Below are positions 14,632 to 23,753 of a stretch of 52,833 bases of DNA, piece after piece. The notes beneath the pieces were generated by a model. The model made no database searches. It had not been told where the DNA came from and worked only from the letters and a program-made list of their open reading frames with translations. The stretch is from NCBI GenBank assembly GCA_025966315.1, contig JAOPUZ010000068.1:1-52833 (forward strand). The letters run 5' to 3'. The stretch is from Frankiales bacterium (GTDB taxonomy: Bacteria; Actinomycetota; Actinomycetes; Mycobacteriales; Jatrophihabitantaceae). Positions within the stretch are counted from its first letter, which is position 1; each line of letters starts with the position of its first letter. The translations under genes were made by a program, and so were the position numbers.

Positions 14632-14831
14632 TGAGCTAAGCGATGGAGCAGAGCTGCATAGCGCGGAAACGCCTGATCGGCGAAGTCGGACACGTCCTGG
14701 GCGACGCCAATCCGCGCGGACTGTTCCTCAATAGCGCGGATCACTGCTTCCTGCTTGCTCACTTGCAGGGCCTTGGCCAACGATTCGAGCAGTTCATCTT
14801 GTTCATCGGTGAGGCGGAGAGTCATAGCCAT
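14628..14831 (-). CDS. Small antitoxin partner of Doc (ribbon-helix-helix-like)
   Basis: A 67-residue protein beginning MAMTLRLTDEQDELLESLAK (ATG at 14831). The short N-terminal beta-strand (MTLRLT) followed by helices (DEQDELLESLAKALQ, SKQEAVIRAIEEQ) is the ribbon-helix-helix DNA-binding pattern of many antitoxins. The C-terminal part (DVSDFADQAFPRYAALLHRL) would be the toxin-neutralising segment. The frame is open further upstream, but that stretch contains the operator palindrome and lacks antitoxin-like sequence, so the short start is preferred. It is the first gene of the pair and is predicted to repress its own operon. It differs from the classical Phd antitoxin of phage P1. Confidence 0.82.
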   Translation of the reverse strand: MAMTLRLTDEQDELLESLAKALQVSKQEAVIRAIEEQSARIGVAQDVSDFADQAFPRYAALLHRLAQ

Positions 14832-14839
14832 ACTGTTAA

Positions 14840-14858
14840 TGGTATCACCGTGATACCA
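14840..14858. promoter_or_regulatory. Perfect palindromic operator of the toxin-antitoxin operon
   Basis: TGGTATCAC-C-GTGATACCA is a perfect 9-1-9 palindrome located 8 bp upstream of the antitoxin ATG. This is the expected position for autoregulation by the antitoxin or toxin-antitoxin complex, and it probably overlaps the promoter. Confidence 0.75.
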
Positions 14859-14954
14859 CCAACTCACTTGCGCATTTTTGGGCCGTCGGGCCTGGCCGGA
14901 ACTGGTACCCATCCGGCTGGGCGGACGTAAGTCGCAGCGTTCGGGCATGATCGG

Positions 14955-15425
14955 GTGATGCCCAGAACGATCGCCACCAACACCGACGTCGACCGCGAGG
15001 CAATGCTCGACTTCGTCCGTCCCCGTCATCATCTGATCCTGCTCACGCAACGCGCCGGCGGCGCCCCACAGTCCTCACCGGTGACAGGCGGGGTGGACGA
15101 AGCCGGCCGGATCGTCATTTCGACATACCCCGAACGCGCCAAGACCCACAATCTGCGCCGTGCCCCCGACTGCTCGGTGCTGGTGCTGTCCGACGAGTTC
15201 AACGGCGCGTGGCTGCAAGTCGACGGGACGGCCGAAGTTCTGGACCTGCCGGCAGCGCTCGAACCGCTCGTCGACTACTTCCGGGCCATCTCAGGTGAGC
15301 ATCCGAACTGGGACGAATACCGGCAGGCGATGATCGATCAGGGCAAGTCGCTGATCCGGATCACGCCGACGCGCTGGGGTCCGATTGCCACCGGCGGATT
15401 TCCGGCTCGGCTGGCCAACGACTGA
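14955..15425 (+). CDS. PPOX-class (F420-dependent type) split-barrel oxidoreductase
   Basis: A 156-residue protein of the pyridoxamine-5-phosphate-oxidase-like split barrel fold, closest in pattern to the actinobacterial F420-binding group (Rv1155-like). Visible features are LDFVRPRHHLILLTQRAGG near the N-terminus, SPVTGGVDEAGRIVISTYPE, KTHNLRRAPDCSVLVLSDEF, and the closing LIRITPTRWGPIATGG. Adjacent GTG (14955) and ATG (14958) codons could both start it. Neither has a strong ribosome-binding site, so a leaderless transcript is possible. Substrate unknown; cofactor inferred from subfamily resemblance only. Confidence 0.85.
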   Translation: MMPRTIATNTDVDREAMLDFVRPRHHLILLTQRAGGAPQSSPVTGGVDEAGRIVISTYPERAKTHNLRRAPDCSVLVLSDEFNGAWLQVDGTAEVLDLPAALEPLVDYFRAISGEHPNWDEYRQAMIDQGKSLIRITPTRWGPIATGGFPARLAND

Positions 15426-15461
15426 CGGTTCGGCACCGCCGAGATTCGGCCCAGCCGCGCG

Positions 15462-16139
15462 TCAGGGCAACTGCCAGTCGACCGGCTCCGTCCCGCGGGC
15501 AATCAGGGCCTCGTTGGCGCGGCTGAACGGTTTCGACCCGAAGAACCCGCCGCTGGCCGACAGCGGGCTCGGATGCACCGATTCGATCCGTACGACGTCG
15601 CCGAGCAGTGGCCGCAGCGATTGAGCTTGCCGTCCCCAGAGGATGGCGACCAACGGCTGATCCCGCGCGGCCAGCGCCCGGACGGCCTGTTCGGTGATCC
15701 GTTCCCAGCCCTTGCCCTGATGCGAGCCGGATTGTCCGGGCCGGACCGTGAGTACCCGGTTCAACAGCAACACCCCCTGCTCGGTCCACGGCGTGAGATC
15801 ACCGGAGCTCGGCGCGGGCACCCCGAGGTCGGACTGCAGTTCGGTGTAGATGTTGACCAGCGAGCGAGGCAGCGGGCGCACCTCGGCCGCGACCGCGAAC
15901 GAGAGCCCAACCGGATGGCCCGGGGTCGGGTAAGGATCCTGCCCGACGATGAGCACCTTGACGCCGGCAAACGGCTGGCTGAACGCCCGCAGCACGCAGT
16001 CCCCGGCCGGCAGGTAGCGATGCCCCGCCTGCACTTCCGCGCGTAGGAAGTCGCCCATCCGGGCAATGTCGTCGGCCACCGGGCCGAGCGCGCCGGCCCA
16101 TCCCGTCTCGACGATCTGGGACAGCGGACGCGCAGGCAT
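15462..16139 (-). CDS. ung: Uracil-DNA glycosylase, family 1
   Basis: Removes uracil from DNA, starting base-excision repair. The start is set at the ATG at 16139 ([14 protein letters not shown]), giving 225 residues, normal for the family. The open frame upstream runs into the divergent gene and is not Ung-like. Motif A is [15 protein letters not shown] with catalytic Asp68, and motif B is [11 protein letters not shown] with His189. The intermediate [19 protein letters not shown] block is also classical. It converges on the PPOX gene with a 36-bp gap and is divergent from the DUF4032 gene. Confidence 0.97.
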   Translation of the reverse strand: MPARPLSQIVETGWAGALGPVADDIARMGDFLRAEVQAGHRYLPAGDCVLRAFSQPFAGVKVLIVGQDPYPTPGHPVGLSFAVAAEVRPLPRSLVNIYTELQSDLGVPAPSSGDLTPWTEQGVLLLNRVLTVRPGQSGSHQGKGWERITEQAVRALAARDQPLVAILWGRQAQSLRPLLGDVVRIESVHPSPLSASGGFFGSKPFSRANEALIARGTEPVDWQLP

Positions 16140-16196
16140 GCCGGCCACCCTATGCGACTGCCGTGGAGCCCGCGGAGCCGTACGATTTGCCATGTC

Positions 16197-17453
16197 ATGG
16201 GCAATTACACGATCACAACATTGGGCGCGGCAACCGAGCTGCTGACGCTGCCTCTCGACAAGCCGTTGGCTGATTGGACCGACCCCCGGATCGTCCAACT
16301 GCCGCGAGGCATCTCACGGCACGTAGTGCGTTTCGTCCGCGCCCAGAATCAGATCTTCGCCTTCAAAGAGGCGACCACCCGCTACGTGGTCCGCGAACAT
16401 CACCTGCTGCGCGAGCTGGCCGAAGCCTCGGTCCCGGTCGTGGACGCCTTCGGCACGGTGGTGGACCGTAGCTCGCACAGCAACGAGCATCTCGACTCCC
16501 TACTGATCACCAGGCACCTGCCGTACTCGCTGCCCTACCGCTCGCTGTTCACCGAACGTTCGCTGCCCGATCTGCGCTCCCGGCTGCTCGACGCGCTGGC
16601 CCAATTGTTCGTCCGGCTGCATCTGGCCGGCTTCTTCTGGGGCGACTGCTCGCTGTCGAACACGCTGTTCCGGCGCGACGCCGGCGCGCTCGCGGCGTAC
16701 CTGGTGGACGCCGAGACCGGCGAGATGCACCCGACCCTGACCTACGGTCAACGCCATCACGACATCAGCATCGCGACCGAGAACATCGCGGGCGAGCTGA
16801 TGGATCTGCAGGCCGGCGGTTACCTGGGCGGGGAGGCGGACGCGGTCGAGATCGCGATGGCGCTGCAGCCCAGATACGAGCAGCTGTGGGCCGAACTCAC
16901 CGACGCCGAGGTGTACCCCTCGGCCGAGAGTTACCGCATCGAGGAGCGGGTGCGGCGGTTGAACACCCTCGGTTTCGACGTGTCCGAGATCGGCATCAAG
17001 ACCGAGGACGCCGGCCAGAAGCTGCGATTCGAAACGCACATCGTCGAGCCCGGGCACCATGCGCGACGCGTGTACGCCTTGACTGGGCTGCGGGTTCAGG
17101 AAAATCAGGCCCGCCAGATCCTGTCCGATCTGGCCCGCTTCCGGGCTAAGTGGATCGACGGCGTCGGCCATGACATCCCCGAGGACTTGGCGGCCCGTCG
17201 CTGGCTGGACGAGAAGTTCTACGGCGTGCTGAGCTTGATCCCGGCCGAATTACGCAGCAAGATGCCGGACGCCGAGCTGTACTACGAGATCGGTGAGCAC
17301 CGGTGGCTGATGTCCGAGCGGCTGGGCCGAGACGTGGGACGCCCCGCAGCGGTCGAGGACTATCTGCGCACCGTCTTGTCGAAGTTGCCCGACGCGTCTG
17401 TGCGAATCTTGACCGAGCCGATCACGGAAGAAATGCCCGTGATCACCGAATGA
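16197..17453 (+). CDS. DUF4032 protein with kinase-like fold
   Basis: A 418-residue actinobacterial protein. The N-terminal half resembles lipopolysaccharide-kinase/RIO-like folds. [22 protein letters not shown] offers the phosphate-anchoring Lys and a helix-C Glu. [14 protein letters not shown] is the catalytic-loop equivalent (Asp and Asn conserved), and YLVDAETGE is the DFG-like metal-binding site. The C-terminal half matches the DUF4032 region ([42 protein letters not shown]). The ATG at 16197 is preferred because the upstream frame overlaps the ung promoter side. It is 13 bp from the MBL gene, likely one operon. The substrate is unknown; kinase activity is inference from motifs. Confidence 0.85.
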   Translation: MGNYTITTLGAATELLTLPLDKPLADWTDPRIVQLPRGISRHVVRFVRAQNQIFAFKEATTRYVVREHHLLRELAEASVPVVDAFGTVVDRSSHSNEHLDSLLITRHLPYSLPYRSLFTERSLPDLRSRLLDALAQLFVRLHLAGFFWGDCSLSNTLFRRDAGALAAYLVDAETGEMHPTLTYGQRHHDISIATENIAGELMDLQAGGYLGGEADAVEIAMALQPRYEQLWAELTDAEVYPSAESYRIEERVRRLNTLGFDVSEIGIKTEDAGQKLRFETHIVEPGHHARRVYALTGLRVQENQARQILSDLARFRAKWIDGVGHDIPEDLAARRWLDEKFYGVLSLIPAELRSKMPDAELYYEIGEHRWLMSERLGRDVGRPAAVEDYLRTVLSKLPDASVRILTEPITEEMPVITE

Positions 17454-17466
17454 GAGTAGGCAGTCG

Positions 17467-18132
17467 ATGAGTGACAGCTACACCGGCGAGGTTTACGTGG
17501 GCGGCCCTGTGGATGTCCGCGAGCTGCCCGCGCTGACGATTGCGAAGCTGGCGGTCGGTAAGGGATCCAACAACGTCTACCTGCTGCGTTGCCGGTCAAC
17601 CGGCGAGGCGTTGTTGATCGATGCGGCCGACGAACCGGAGCGCGTCGCCGAACTGGCGCGCTATGGCGGCGATCCCATCACGACCATCGTGACCACGCAC
17701 CGGCACCCCGATCACTGGCAGGCGCTGGCGGCCACGGTGGCCGCGACCGGTGCGCGCACCATGGCCGGCGCGGACGATGTCGAAGCCATCCCGGTCCCCA
17801 CCGATCGCAGCCTGCAACACGGCGAGACGGTGCACGTCGGCGACCTGGAGCTGGCGGTGATCGGGCTACGCGGGCACACGCCTGGCTCCGTGGCGCTGCA
17901 TTACCGGGACCCGGACGGGGTCGGTCACCTGTTCACCGGTGATTCACTGTTCCCTGGTGGCGTCGGCAAGACCTGGGCGGCGGGCGACTTCGGGTCGTTG
18001 CTGGACGACGTCAGCGCCCGGATCTTCGATGTCTACGACGACCGGACCTGGTTCTATCCCGGGCACGGCAACGACAGTGTGCTGGGTGTGGAAAGACCCC
18101 ATCTTGCGGAGTGGCGCGAACGCGGATGGTGA
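17467..18132 (+). CDS. MBL-fold metallo-hydrolase
   Basis: A 221-residue metallo-beta-lactamase superfamily hydrolase. The metal site motif is complete: TTHRHPDHW gives His78, His80, Asp82 and His83. A later His lies in RGHTPGSVALHY, an Asp in FTGDSLFPGGVG, and the last His in YPGHGND. The pattern is that of glyoxalase-II-like members. It follows the DUF4032 gene by 13 bp with GAGAGTAGG upstream. Related MBL genes lie near uvrA/uvrB in mycobacteria, so the neighbourhood looks ancestral. Substrate unknown. Confidence 0.92.
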   Translation: MSDSYTGEVYVGGPVDVRELPALTIAKLAVGKGSNNVYLLRCRSTGEALLIDAADEPERVAELARYGGDPITTIVTTHRHPDHWQALAATVAATGARTMAGADDVEAIPVPTDRSLQHGETVHVGDLELAVIGLRGHTPGSVALHYRDPDGVGHLFTGDSLFPGGVGKTWAAGDFGSLLDDVSARIFDVYDDRTWFYPGHGNDSVLGVERPHLAEWRERGW

Positions 18133-18180
18133 GTCGGTCGAACCCGTGGCGGTGACCGCTGCCTGGTCGCAGGGTCGGCT

Positions 18181-18411
18181 ATGACGAACCAGAGCCGAGA
18201 AAACCCGCGAAGTCCGCAGGCACTGCGGGACTTGGATCTATCCAGCTTCGTAGGCCGCAGGCCCGAAGACATCCGGGCGGAGGTCACGGCGGCGCGAGGA
18301 TTGTTGCAGGTTGTGCAGCCCGGTGAGGCGGTATTCGCGATGTTTCGGCCCAACCGAGTAATGGTGCAGGTGGACGATGACGGCGTCATAGTCCAGACGG
18401 TGAACGGCTAA
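18181..18411 (+). CDS. Small protein resembling the peptidase inhibitor I78 family
   Basis: A 76-residue soluble protein. Its C-terminal two thirds follow the I78 (potato-inhibitor-like) pattern: FVGRRPEDIRAEV (residues 23-35), then LLQVVQPGEAVFAMFRPNRV with the PG turn and exposed loop, then MVQVDDDGVIVQTVNG. Unlike many I78 proteins it has no signal peptide and no paired Cys, so it would act in the cytoplasm if it is an inhibitor. It lies between the MBL gene (48 bp) and hrpA (42 bp) on the same strand. Family membership is by eye only; it could be a different small beta-sheet protein. Confidence 0.6.
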   Translation: MTNQSRENPRSPQALRDLDLSSFVGRRPEDIRAEVTAARGLLQVVQPGEAVFAMFRPNRVMVQVDDDGVIVQTVNG

Positions 18412-18453
18412 CCGGTCGCGGTGCGCCGGATCGGCGAATATCCTGGAAGCACA

Positions 18454-21400
18454 ATGACCGATGCTCCTGCTCGACGTTCGCGACGGCCGCACCGTCGGCG
18501 TACGGCGAACCAGGGCACGGCGAACCCGAGGGCCGCGAACCAGCGCGACCACGGCACAGTCCACCAGCATCCGGAACTGCAACCGGCCCGCGCCCGGCTG
18601 AGCGGGATCGGTCTGTTCGACGCCGGCCGGCTCGGCAAAACCATCGACCGCCTCGCCCGGAGCAGCCCGCTCGATCCCTCCGCCCTCAGCCGCCTGGACC
18701 GAGACCTGACCCAGGCCGAATCGCTGGTTGCAGCTCGTCGCCGCGGCGTGCCCAAGGTCAGTTACCCGCCGCAACTGCCGGTCAGCCAGCGGCACGACGA
18801 CCTGGCCGCCGCGATCGAGGCCAATCAGGTCGTCATCGTGGCCGGCGAAACGGGCTCGGGCAAAACCACACAGCTGCCCAAATTGTGCCTCGAGCTGGGT
18901 CGCGGGGTCCGCGGCCTCATCGGGCACACCCAGCCCCGCCGGATCGCGGCCCGGGCGGTGGCCGAACGCGTCGCCGAAGAGCTCGACGTCGGATTGGGCG
19001 AGCAGGTCGGCTACGCCATCCGGTTCACCGACAAAGTCAGTGACAAGACCCTGATCAAGCTGATGACGGACGGGATCCTGCTGGCCGAAATCGGACGCGA
19101 CCGGATGTTGTGGCGCTACGACACGATCATCATCGACGAAGCGCACGAACGCAGCCTCAACATCGACTTCCTGCTCGGTTACCTGCAGCAGCTGCTCCCC
19201 CGCCGGCCAGACCTGAAGGTGATCATCACCTCGGCCACCATCGATCCGCAGCGCTTCGCGACCTACTTCGGCGACGCGCCGATCGTCGAGGTATCCGGGC
19301 GTGGATACCCGGTCGAGGTGCGCTACCGACCCGTGTCCGACCCGGACCGTCCCGACGTCGAAGACCGCGATCAGGTGAGCGCGATCTGCGACGCCGTGGC
19401 CGAGCTGCGCCGCGAGCCGGCTGGTGACGTGCTTGTTTTCCTTTCCGGTGAAAGGGAAATCCGCGATGCCGCCGACGCGGTGACCGGCATGCAGCTGCCC
19501 GACACCGAGGTGCTGCCGCTGTACGGCCGGTTGTCCTCGGCAGAACAGCACCGGGTCTTTGCCGCGCACCGGCAACGCCGGATCGTGCTCGCCACCAATG
19601 TCGCGGAGACCTCGCTGACCGTGCCCGGCATCCGCTACGTGATCGACACCGGCACCGCCCGCATTTCCCGTTACAGCAGCCGGACGAAGGTGCAGCTGCT
19701 GCCCATCGAGGCGGTCTCGCAGGCTTCGGCGACGCAACGAGCCGGCCGTTGCGGGCGGACCGCTCCCGGCGTGTGCATCCGGCTGTATTCCGAGGCAGAT
19801 TTCGAATCGCGTCCGGTGTTCACCGATCCTGAGATCCTGCGGACCAACCTCGCGTCGGTCATCCTGCAGATGGCCTCCCTCGACCTGGGCAGAGTCGAGG
19901 ACTTCGGCTTCCTCGATCCGCCGGACCGGCGCCAGATCGCGGACGGTCTGGGATTGCTGGCCGAGCTGGGTGCCCTGGTCGGCGACGCGAGCGATGCCGG
20001 CGACGACGCTGCCGATCGGGACCGGCGTCTGGATACGCGCGGTCCGCGGCTCACCCCGACGGGCCGCCGGTTGGCTCAGTTGCCGGTCGACCCGCGGCTG
20101 GCCCGGATGATCATCGAGGCCGAGAACCGGGGCTGCCTCACCGACGTGCTGGTACTAGCCGCGGCCCTGTCCATTCAGGATCCGCGGGAGCGGCCGGCCG
20201 ACCATCAGCAGGCGGCCGATGCCCTGCACGCCCGGTTCACCGATCCCACCTCGGATTTTCTCGGCTACCTGTCGTTGTGGCGATACCTGCGCGAGCGCCA
20301 GGCCGAGCTGTCGGCCAACCAGTTCCGGGCGACCTGCCGGCGCGAGTACCTCAACTACTTGCGAATCCGGGAATGGCAGGATTTGTATACCCAGTTGCGT
20401 CAGATCGTGAAGAGCATGGGCGTCACGATCGGCAGCCAGCCGGCTGACCCGGAGCAGGTTCACCGCAGCTTGCTGGCCGGCCTGCTGTCCCATCTCGGCA
20501 TGCGCGACGAGGCCCGCAAGGACTACCTGGGTGCCCGCGGCGCCCGGTTCGCGATCTTCCCGGGTTCGGCGCTGGCCCGCAAACAGCCGGCGTTCGTGAT
20601 GTCCGCCGAACTGGTCGAGACCTCCCGGCTGTGGGGACGGGTGAACGCGGCCGTCCAGCCGGAATGGGCCGAGGAGCTGGCCGTAGACCTGGTGCGCCGG
20701 TCCTACAGCGAGCCGCACTGGTCCCGAAAACGCGGTGAGGTCGTCGCGGTGGAACGGGTGACCCTGTACGGCGTGCCGATCGTGGCCGGCCGCACCGTCG
20801 GTTATCAGCGCGTCGACCCGGAGATGAGTCGGGACCTGTTCCTGCGGCACGCCCTGGTCGAGGGTGACTGGTCGAGCCGGCACGAGTTCCTGCAGCACAA
20901 CCGGCAGCTCATCGATGACATCAGGACGCTGGAGAACCGAACCCGGCGACGCGATCTGCTGGTCGATGACGAGGTGCTGTTCACCTTTTACGATCAGCAC
21001 ATTCCGGCTTCGGTGACCTCGGCGCGGCACTTCGACGCATGGTGGAAGAAGCAGCGGCGCGAAACGCCGCAGCTGCTAGACCTGCAGCGTGCGGACTTGC
21101 TGCGCGACGAGGCGGGTACACCGTCCGCCGATGCGTTTCCGACGACCTGGACGTCCGGTGCGTTCGATCTCGAGCTCAGCTACCGGTTCGAACCCGGGGC
21201 GCAGTCGGACGGGGTGACGGTGACGATCCCGTTGCCGCTGCTCGGCTCGACCGCGGTCGGCGGCGTCGATTGGCAGGTCCCCGGTCTGCGGGCCGAGCTG
21301 GTCATCGCCCTGCTGCGCAGCCTGCCCAAGAGCCTGCGGCGCGAGATCGTGCCCATCCCCGACACGGCCGCCGCGATCATCGACCGACTACCCAACGAAG

Positions 21401-22518
21401 CTCCGGCCGGTGCGTCGGCGCTCACGGTCTTGCTGGCCGACGAGCTGCGACGCACCCGCGGCGTCATGATCGGCGCCGACGACTGGGATCTGGACAAGCT
21501 GCCGCCGCATCTGCGACCGAACTACCGGGTGATCGACAGCGCCGGCCGGACGATCGGTGAGGGCCGGGATCTGGCCGCGCTGCAGAAGGAGTTCTCGGCC
21601 GAACTGGTCCGAACGGTGCAGCAGGCAACCGCCGACCTGGAACGCAACCCGGTCACGGCTGAGTCGATCGGCGAGATCCCACGGTCGGTGCAACGGAGCG
21701 TCAACGGGCTGCCGGTGATCGGCTACCCAGCGCTGGCCGAGGAGGGTGAGACGGTGGCGCTGCGGGTCTTCGATTCGCCGCAAACCCAGCAACGCCAGAT
21801 GTGGCGGGGTACCAGAAGGCTGCTGCTGAACACGGTGGCTTCGCCGATGCGCTCGCTGCGGGCCAGCCTCGCACCGCGGGATCGCCTCATTCTGGGTCGC
21901 GCCCGCTACGCCTCGCTCGAGGACCTGCTGCAAGACTGCGTGGCCGCGGCCGTGGAAGCGACGATGCTGCGGTCGGGTGCGCCCGCGTGGGATCAGGCCG
22001 GCTTCGACCGGTTGCGGTCGCAGGTGTCCGAGCAGCTGCCGGCCCGGGCGCTTGCGGTATTGCGAGCGGCCAGTCAGACCGTTGAAGCACTGCAGGCCAC
22101 CGAGTTGGCGCTGTCCGCTGCGATCGGACCGACCGCGCAAACCGTGGCGGCGGCCGAGCGGCGACACATCGACACTCTGGTGCCACCTGGCTTCGTCAGC
22201 ATCGTCGGAGCGGACCGGTTACCGCAGTTGCCGCGCTACCTCAAGGCGATCGAACAGCGCCTGGCCGACGCAGCCCGCGGGGCGAACCGGGACGCCGAGC
22301 GCGCCGCTCCGCTGGCCGTCGTCGGCAAGGACTTCGACGAGCTGCGGACCCGGCTCGGCGATCGCGCGGAGGCGCCCGACGTCGCCCCGGCGTTGACCGA
22401 CATCGGCTGGCAGATCGAGGAGTTGTACGTCAGCCTGTTCGCTCAGCAGCTTGGTACCGCCCGCCCGGTGTCCGTCCGCCGGATTCAGGACGCGATGGAC
22501 CGGCTCGACCCACGCTGA
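18454..22518 (+). CDS. hrpA: ATP-dependent RNA helicase HrpA (DEAH box)
   Basis: A 1354-residue DEAH-box helicase, the full HrpA length. Motifs run in order: Walker A VAGETGSGKTTQLPK (about residues 129-143), DEAHERSLNIDF, SATIDPQRF, TNVAETSLTVPGIRYVIDTG, and QRAGRCGRTAPG. Helicase-associated and OB domains follow, then the long DUF3418 C-terminal region typical of HrpA. The start is placed at the ATG at 18454 with GGAAG upstream rather than the GTG 33 bp earlier. HrpA acts on RNA; in E. coli it rescues stalled/collided ribosomes. The N-terminal 40 residues are basic and low-complexity. Confidence 0.96.
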   Translation: MTDAPARRSRRPHRRRTANQGTANPRAANQRDHGTVHQHPELQPARARLSGIGLFDAGRLGKTIDRLARSSPLDPSALSRLDRDLTQAESLVAARRRGVPKVSYPPQLPVSQRHDDLAAAIEANQVVIVAGETGSGKTTQLPKLCLELGRGVRGLIGHTQPRRIAARAVAERVAEELDVGLGEQVGYAIRFTDKVSDKTLIKLMTDGILLAEIGRDRMLWRYDTIIIDEAHERSLNIDFLLGYLQQLLPRRPDLKVIITSATIDPQRFATYFGDAPIVEVSGRGYPVEVRYRPVSDPDRPDVEDRDQVSAICDAVAELRREPAGDVLVFLSGEREIRDAADAVTGMQLPDTEVLPLYGRLSSAEQHRVFAAHRQRRIVLATNVAETSLTVPGIRYVIDTGTARISRYSSRTKVQLLPIEAVSQASATQRAGRCGRTAPGVCIRLYSEADFESRPVFTDPEILRTNLASVILQMASLDLGRVEDFGFLDPPDRRQIADGLGLLAELGALVGDASDAGDDAADRDRRLDTRGPRLTPTGRRLAQLPVDPRLARMIIEAENRGCLTDVLVLAAALSIQDPRERPADHQQAADALHARFTDPTSDFLGYLSLWRYLRERQAELSANQFRATCRREYLNYLRIREWQDLYTQLRQIVKSMGVTIGSQPADPEQVHRSLLAGLLSHLGMRDEARKDYLGARGARFAIFPGSALARKQPAFVMSAELVETSRLWGRVNAAVQPEWAEELAVDLVRRSYSEPHWSRKRGEVVAVERVTLYGVPIVAGRTVGYQRVDPEMSRDLFLRHALVEGDWSSRHEFLQHNRQLIDDIRTLENRTRRRDLLVDDEVLFTFYDQHIPASVTSARHFDAWWKKQRRETPQLLDLQRADLLRDEAGTPSADAFPTTWTSGAFDLELSYRFEPGAQSDGVTVTIPLPLLGSTAVGGVDWQVPGLRAELVIALLRSLPKSLRREIVPIPDTAAAIIDRLPNEAPAGASALTVLLADELRRTRGVMIGADDWDLDKLPPHLRPNYRVIDSAGRTIGEGRDLAALQKEFSAELVRTVQQATADLERNPVTAESIGEIPRSVQRSVNGLPVIGYPALAEEGETVALRVFDSPQTQQRQMWRGTRRLLLNTVASPMRSLRASLAPRDRLILGRARYASLEDLLQDCVAAAVEATMLRSGAPAWDQAGFDRLRSQVSEQLPARALAVLRAASQTVEALQATELALSAAIGPTAQTVAAAERRHIDTLVPPGFVSIVGADRLPQLPRYLKAIEQRLADAARGANRDAERAAPLAVVGKDFDELRTRLGDRAEAPDVAPALTDIGWQIEELYVSLFAQQLGTARPVSVRRIQDAMDRLDPR

Positions 22519-22536
22519 TACGGCGTGCGAGCGCCG

Positions 22537-23082
22537 CTACGGACGGTCCGTGTCGTCGAGCGGCGGCAGCCCGCGGTGATACCGGCCGCGGAAGAAGACG
22601 AGCGGTTCGCTGATGTCGGCGTGCACGCCCAGTTGCTCGATTTCGGCAATAACGACGCTGTGGTCCCCGGCCGGCTGCTCGGCCGTGACGACGCACTCCA
22701 GCCAGCCGAGCGCGTCGGACAACAGCGGCGCACCATTTCGTCCCGGCGTCCATTCCAGCCCCGCGAACCGGTCGGCGTCCTTGAGGGCGAACTGCCGGCT
22801 CACCGACTCCTGGCCGGCGGACAACACGTTGATACAGATAGCCGGTGCGCGTTGCAGTAACGGCCAGGTGGTCGAGGACCGCGCGGGACAGAACAGCACC
22901 AGCGGCGGGTGCATCGACACCGAGGTGAACGAATTCATCGCCAGCCCGACCGGCGCACCGTCCACGATCCCGGTGATCACGGCCACGCCGGTGGGATAGT
23001 GCCCAAGGACGTGGCGGTATACGTCGGCGTCTGGCCCGCTCAACTGCGGTAAGCCGGGCAAATCTTCGGTGGCGTTCGACAC
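22537..23082 (-). CDS. Flavin reductase domain protein (FMN-binding)
   Basis: A 181-residue member of the flavin reductase-like split-barrel family, the small component supplying reduced FMN to two-component monooxygenases. Recognisable blocks are YRHVLGHYPTGVAVITG, GLAMNSFTSVSMHPPLVLFCP, NVLSAGQESVSRQFA, and GDHSVVIAEIEQLGV. The C-terminal PLVFFRGRYHRGL is also typical. The start is the GTG at 23082 (reading VSNATEDLP); the upstream frame overlaps the divergent nitroreductase side. It converges with hrpA after 18 bp. A partner oxygenase is not in the immediate neighbourhood. Confidence 0.92.
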   Translation of the reverse strand: MSNATEDLPGLPQLSGPDADVYRHVLGHYPTGVAVITGIVDGAPVGLAMNSFTSVSMHPPLVLFCPARSSTTWPLLQRAPAICINVLSAGQESVSRQFALKDADRFAGLEWTPGRNGAPLLSDALGWLECVVTAEQPAGDHSVVIAEIEQLGVHADISEPLVFFRGRYHRGLPPLDDTDRP

Positions 23083-23169
23083 GGGTCCACCATAACCAGC
23101 CCGACGCACATGGTTCTCTCGCCGGGTTCGGGCATGATCGAGGCGACACCACGACCACGGTTGGGAAGC

Positions 23170-23724
23170 ATGGAACTCAAAGACGCGATTCGCCTTCGTC
23201 GCTCGGGCGCCCGGATCACCGCCGAGGCCCCGGACGACGTCCAGCTGGCGCAGTATCTGGCGCTGGCCGCGCACAGCCCCGATCATGCCGCGCTGCGACC
23301 GTGGCGCCTGGTCACGCTGCGCGGCGCCGACCGAGAACGACTCGGCGCCGCCTTGGTGGCCGGCTTCGGCGACGAACCGGGTTCCGACTCGGCCCGTCGC
23401 ACGGCCGGCAAAGCCACCCGGGCTCCGTTGCTACTCGGCATTGTCGCCGCCATCCAGGACCATCCCAAGGTGCCGGAATGGGAGCAGGTTGCGGCCGTGG
23501 TGGCGATGGTGACGACGTTGGAACTGGTGCTGTTCGATGCCGGCTGGACCGCGATGTGGCGCAGCGGACCGGGCACCGAGATGGCTCCCGTGAAACAGCT
23601 GATGGGAGTCGGCCCGAGCGAGAAGATTCTCGGCTGGCTCTACATCGGAGCGACCGATCCCGACGGCCGTCCAGGCCCCGAACAGGATCCTGATCTGGCC
23701 GACCGCATAACTGCGCTGGCCTGA
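23170..23724 (+). CDS. Nitroreductase family protein
   Basis: A 184-residue FMN-dependent nitroreductase-fold protein. The N-terminal LKDAIRLRRSGARI is the phosphate-binding Arg motif, and SPDHAALRPWRLVTLRG is the second conserved block. DAGWTAMWRSGPGTEM and GVGPSEKILGWLYIG close the fold, similar to small YdjA-like members. The start is the ATG at 23170 with GGGAAG directly upstream. It is divergent from the flavin reductase gene and 29 bp ahead of an Lrp-type regulator. Electron acceptor unknown. Confidence 0.9.
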   Translation: MELKDAIRLRRSGARITAEAPDDVQLAQYLALAAHSPDHAALRPWRLVTLRGADRERLGAALVAGFGDEPGSDSARRTAGKATRAPLLLGIVAAIQDHPKVPEWEQVAAVVAMVTTLELVLFDAGWTAMWRSGPGTEMAPVKQLMGVGPSEKILGWLYIGATDPDGRPGPEQDPDLADRITALA

Positions 23725-23753
23725 CCGCGACCGCGACCGATAGCGTCTGGTTC

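Noticed and set aside
22521-22536. Hairpin CGGCG-TGCGAG-CGCCG between hrpA and flavin reductase as a terminator
   Set aside because: Only 5 bp of stem in very GC-rich DNA with no U-tract; not distinguishable from chance.
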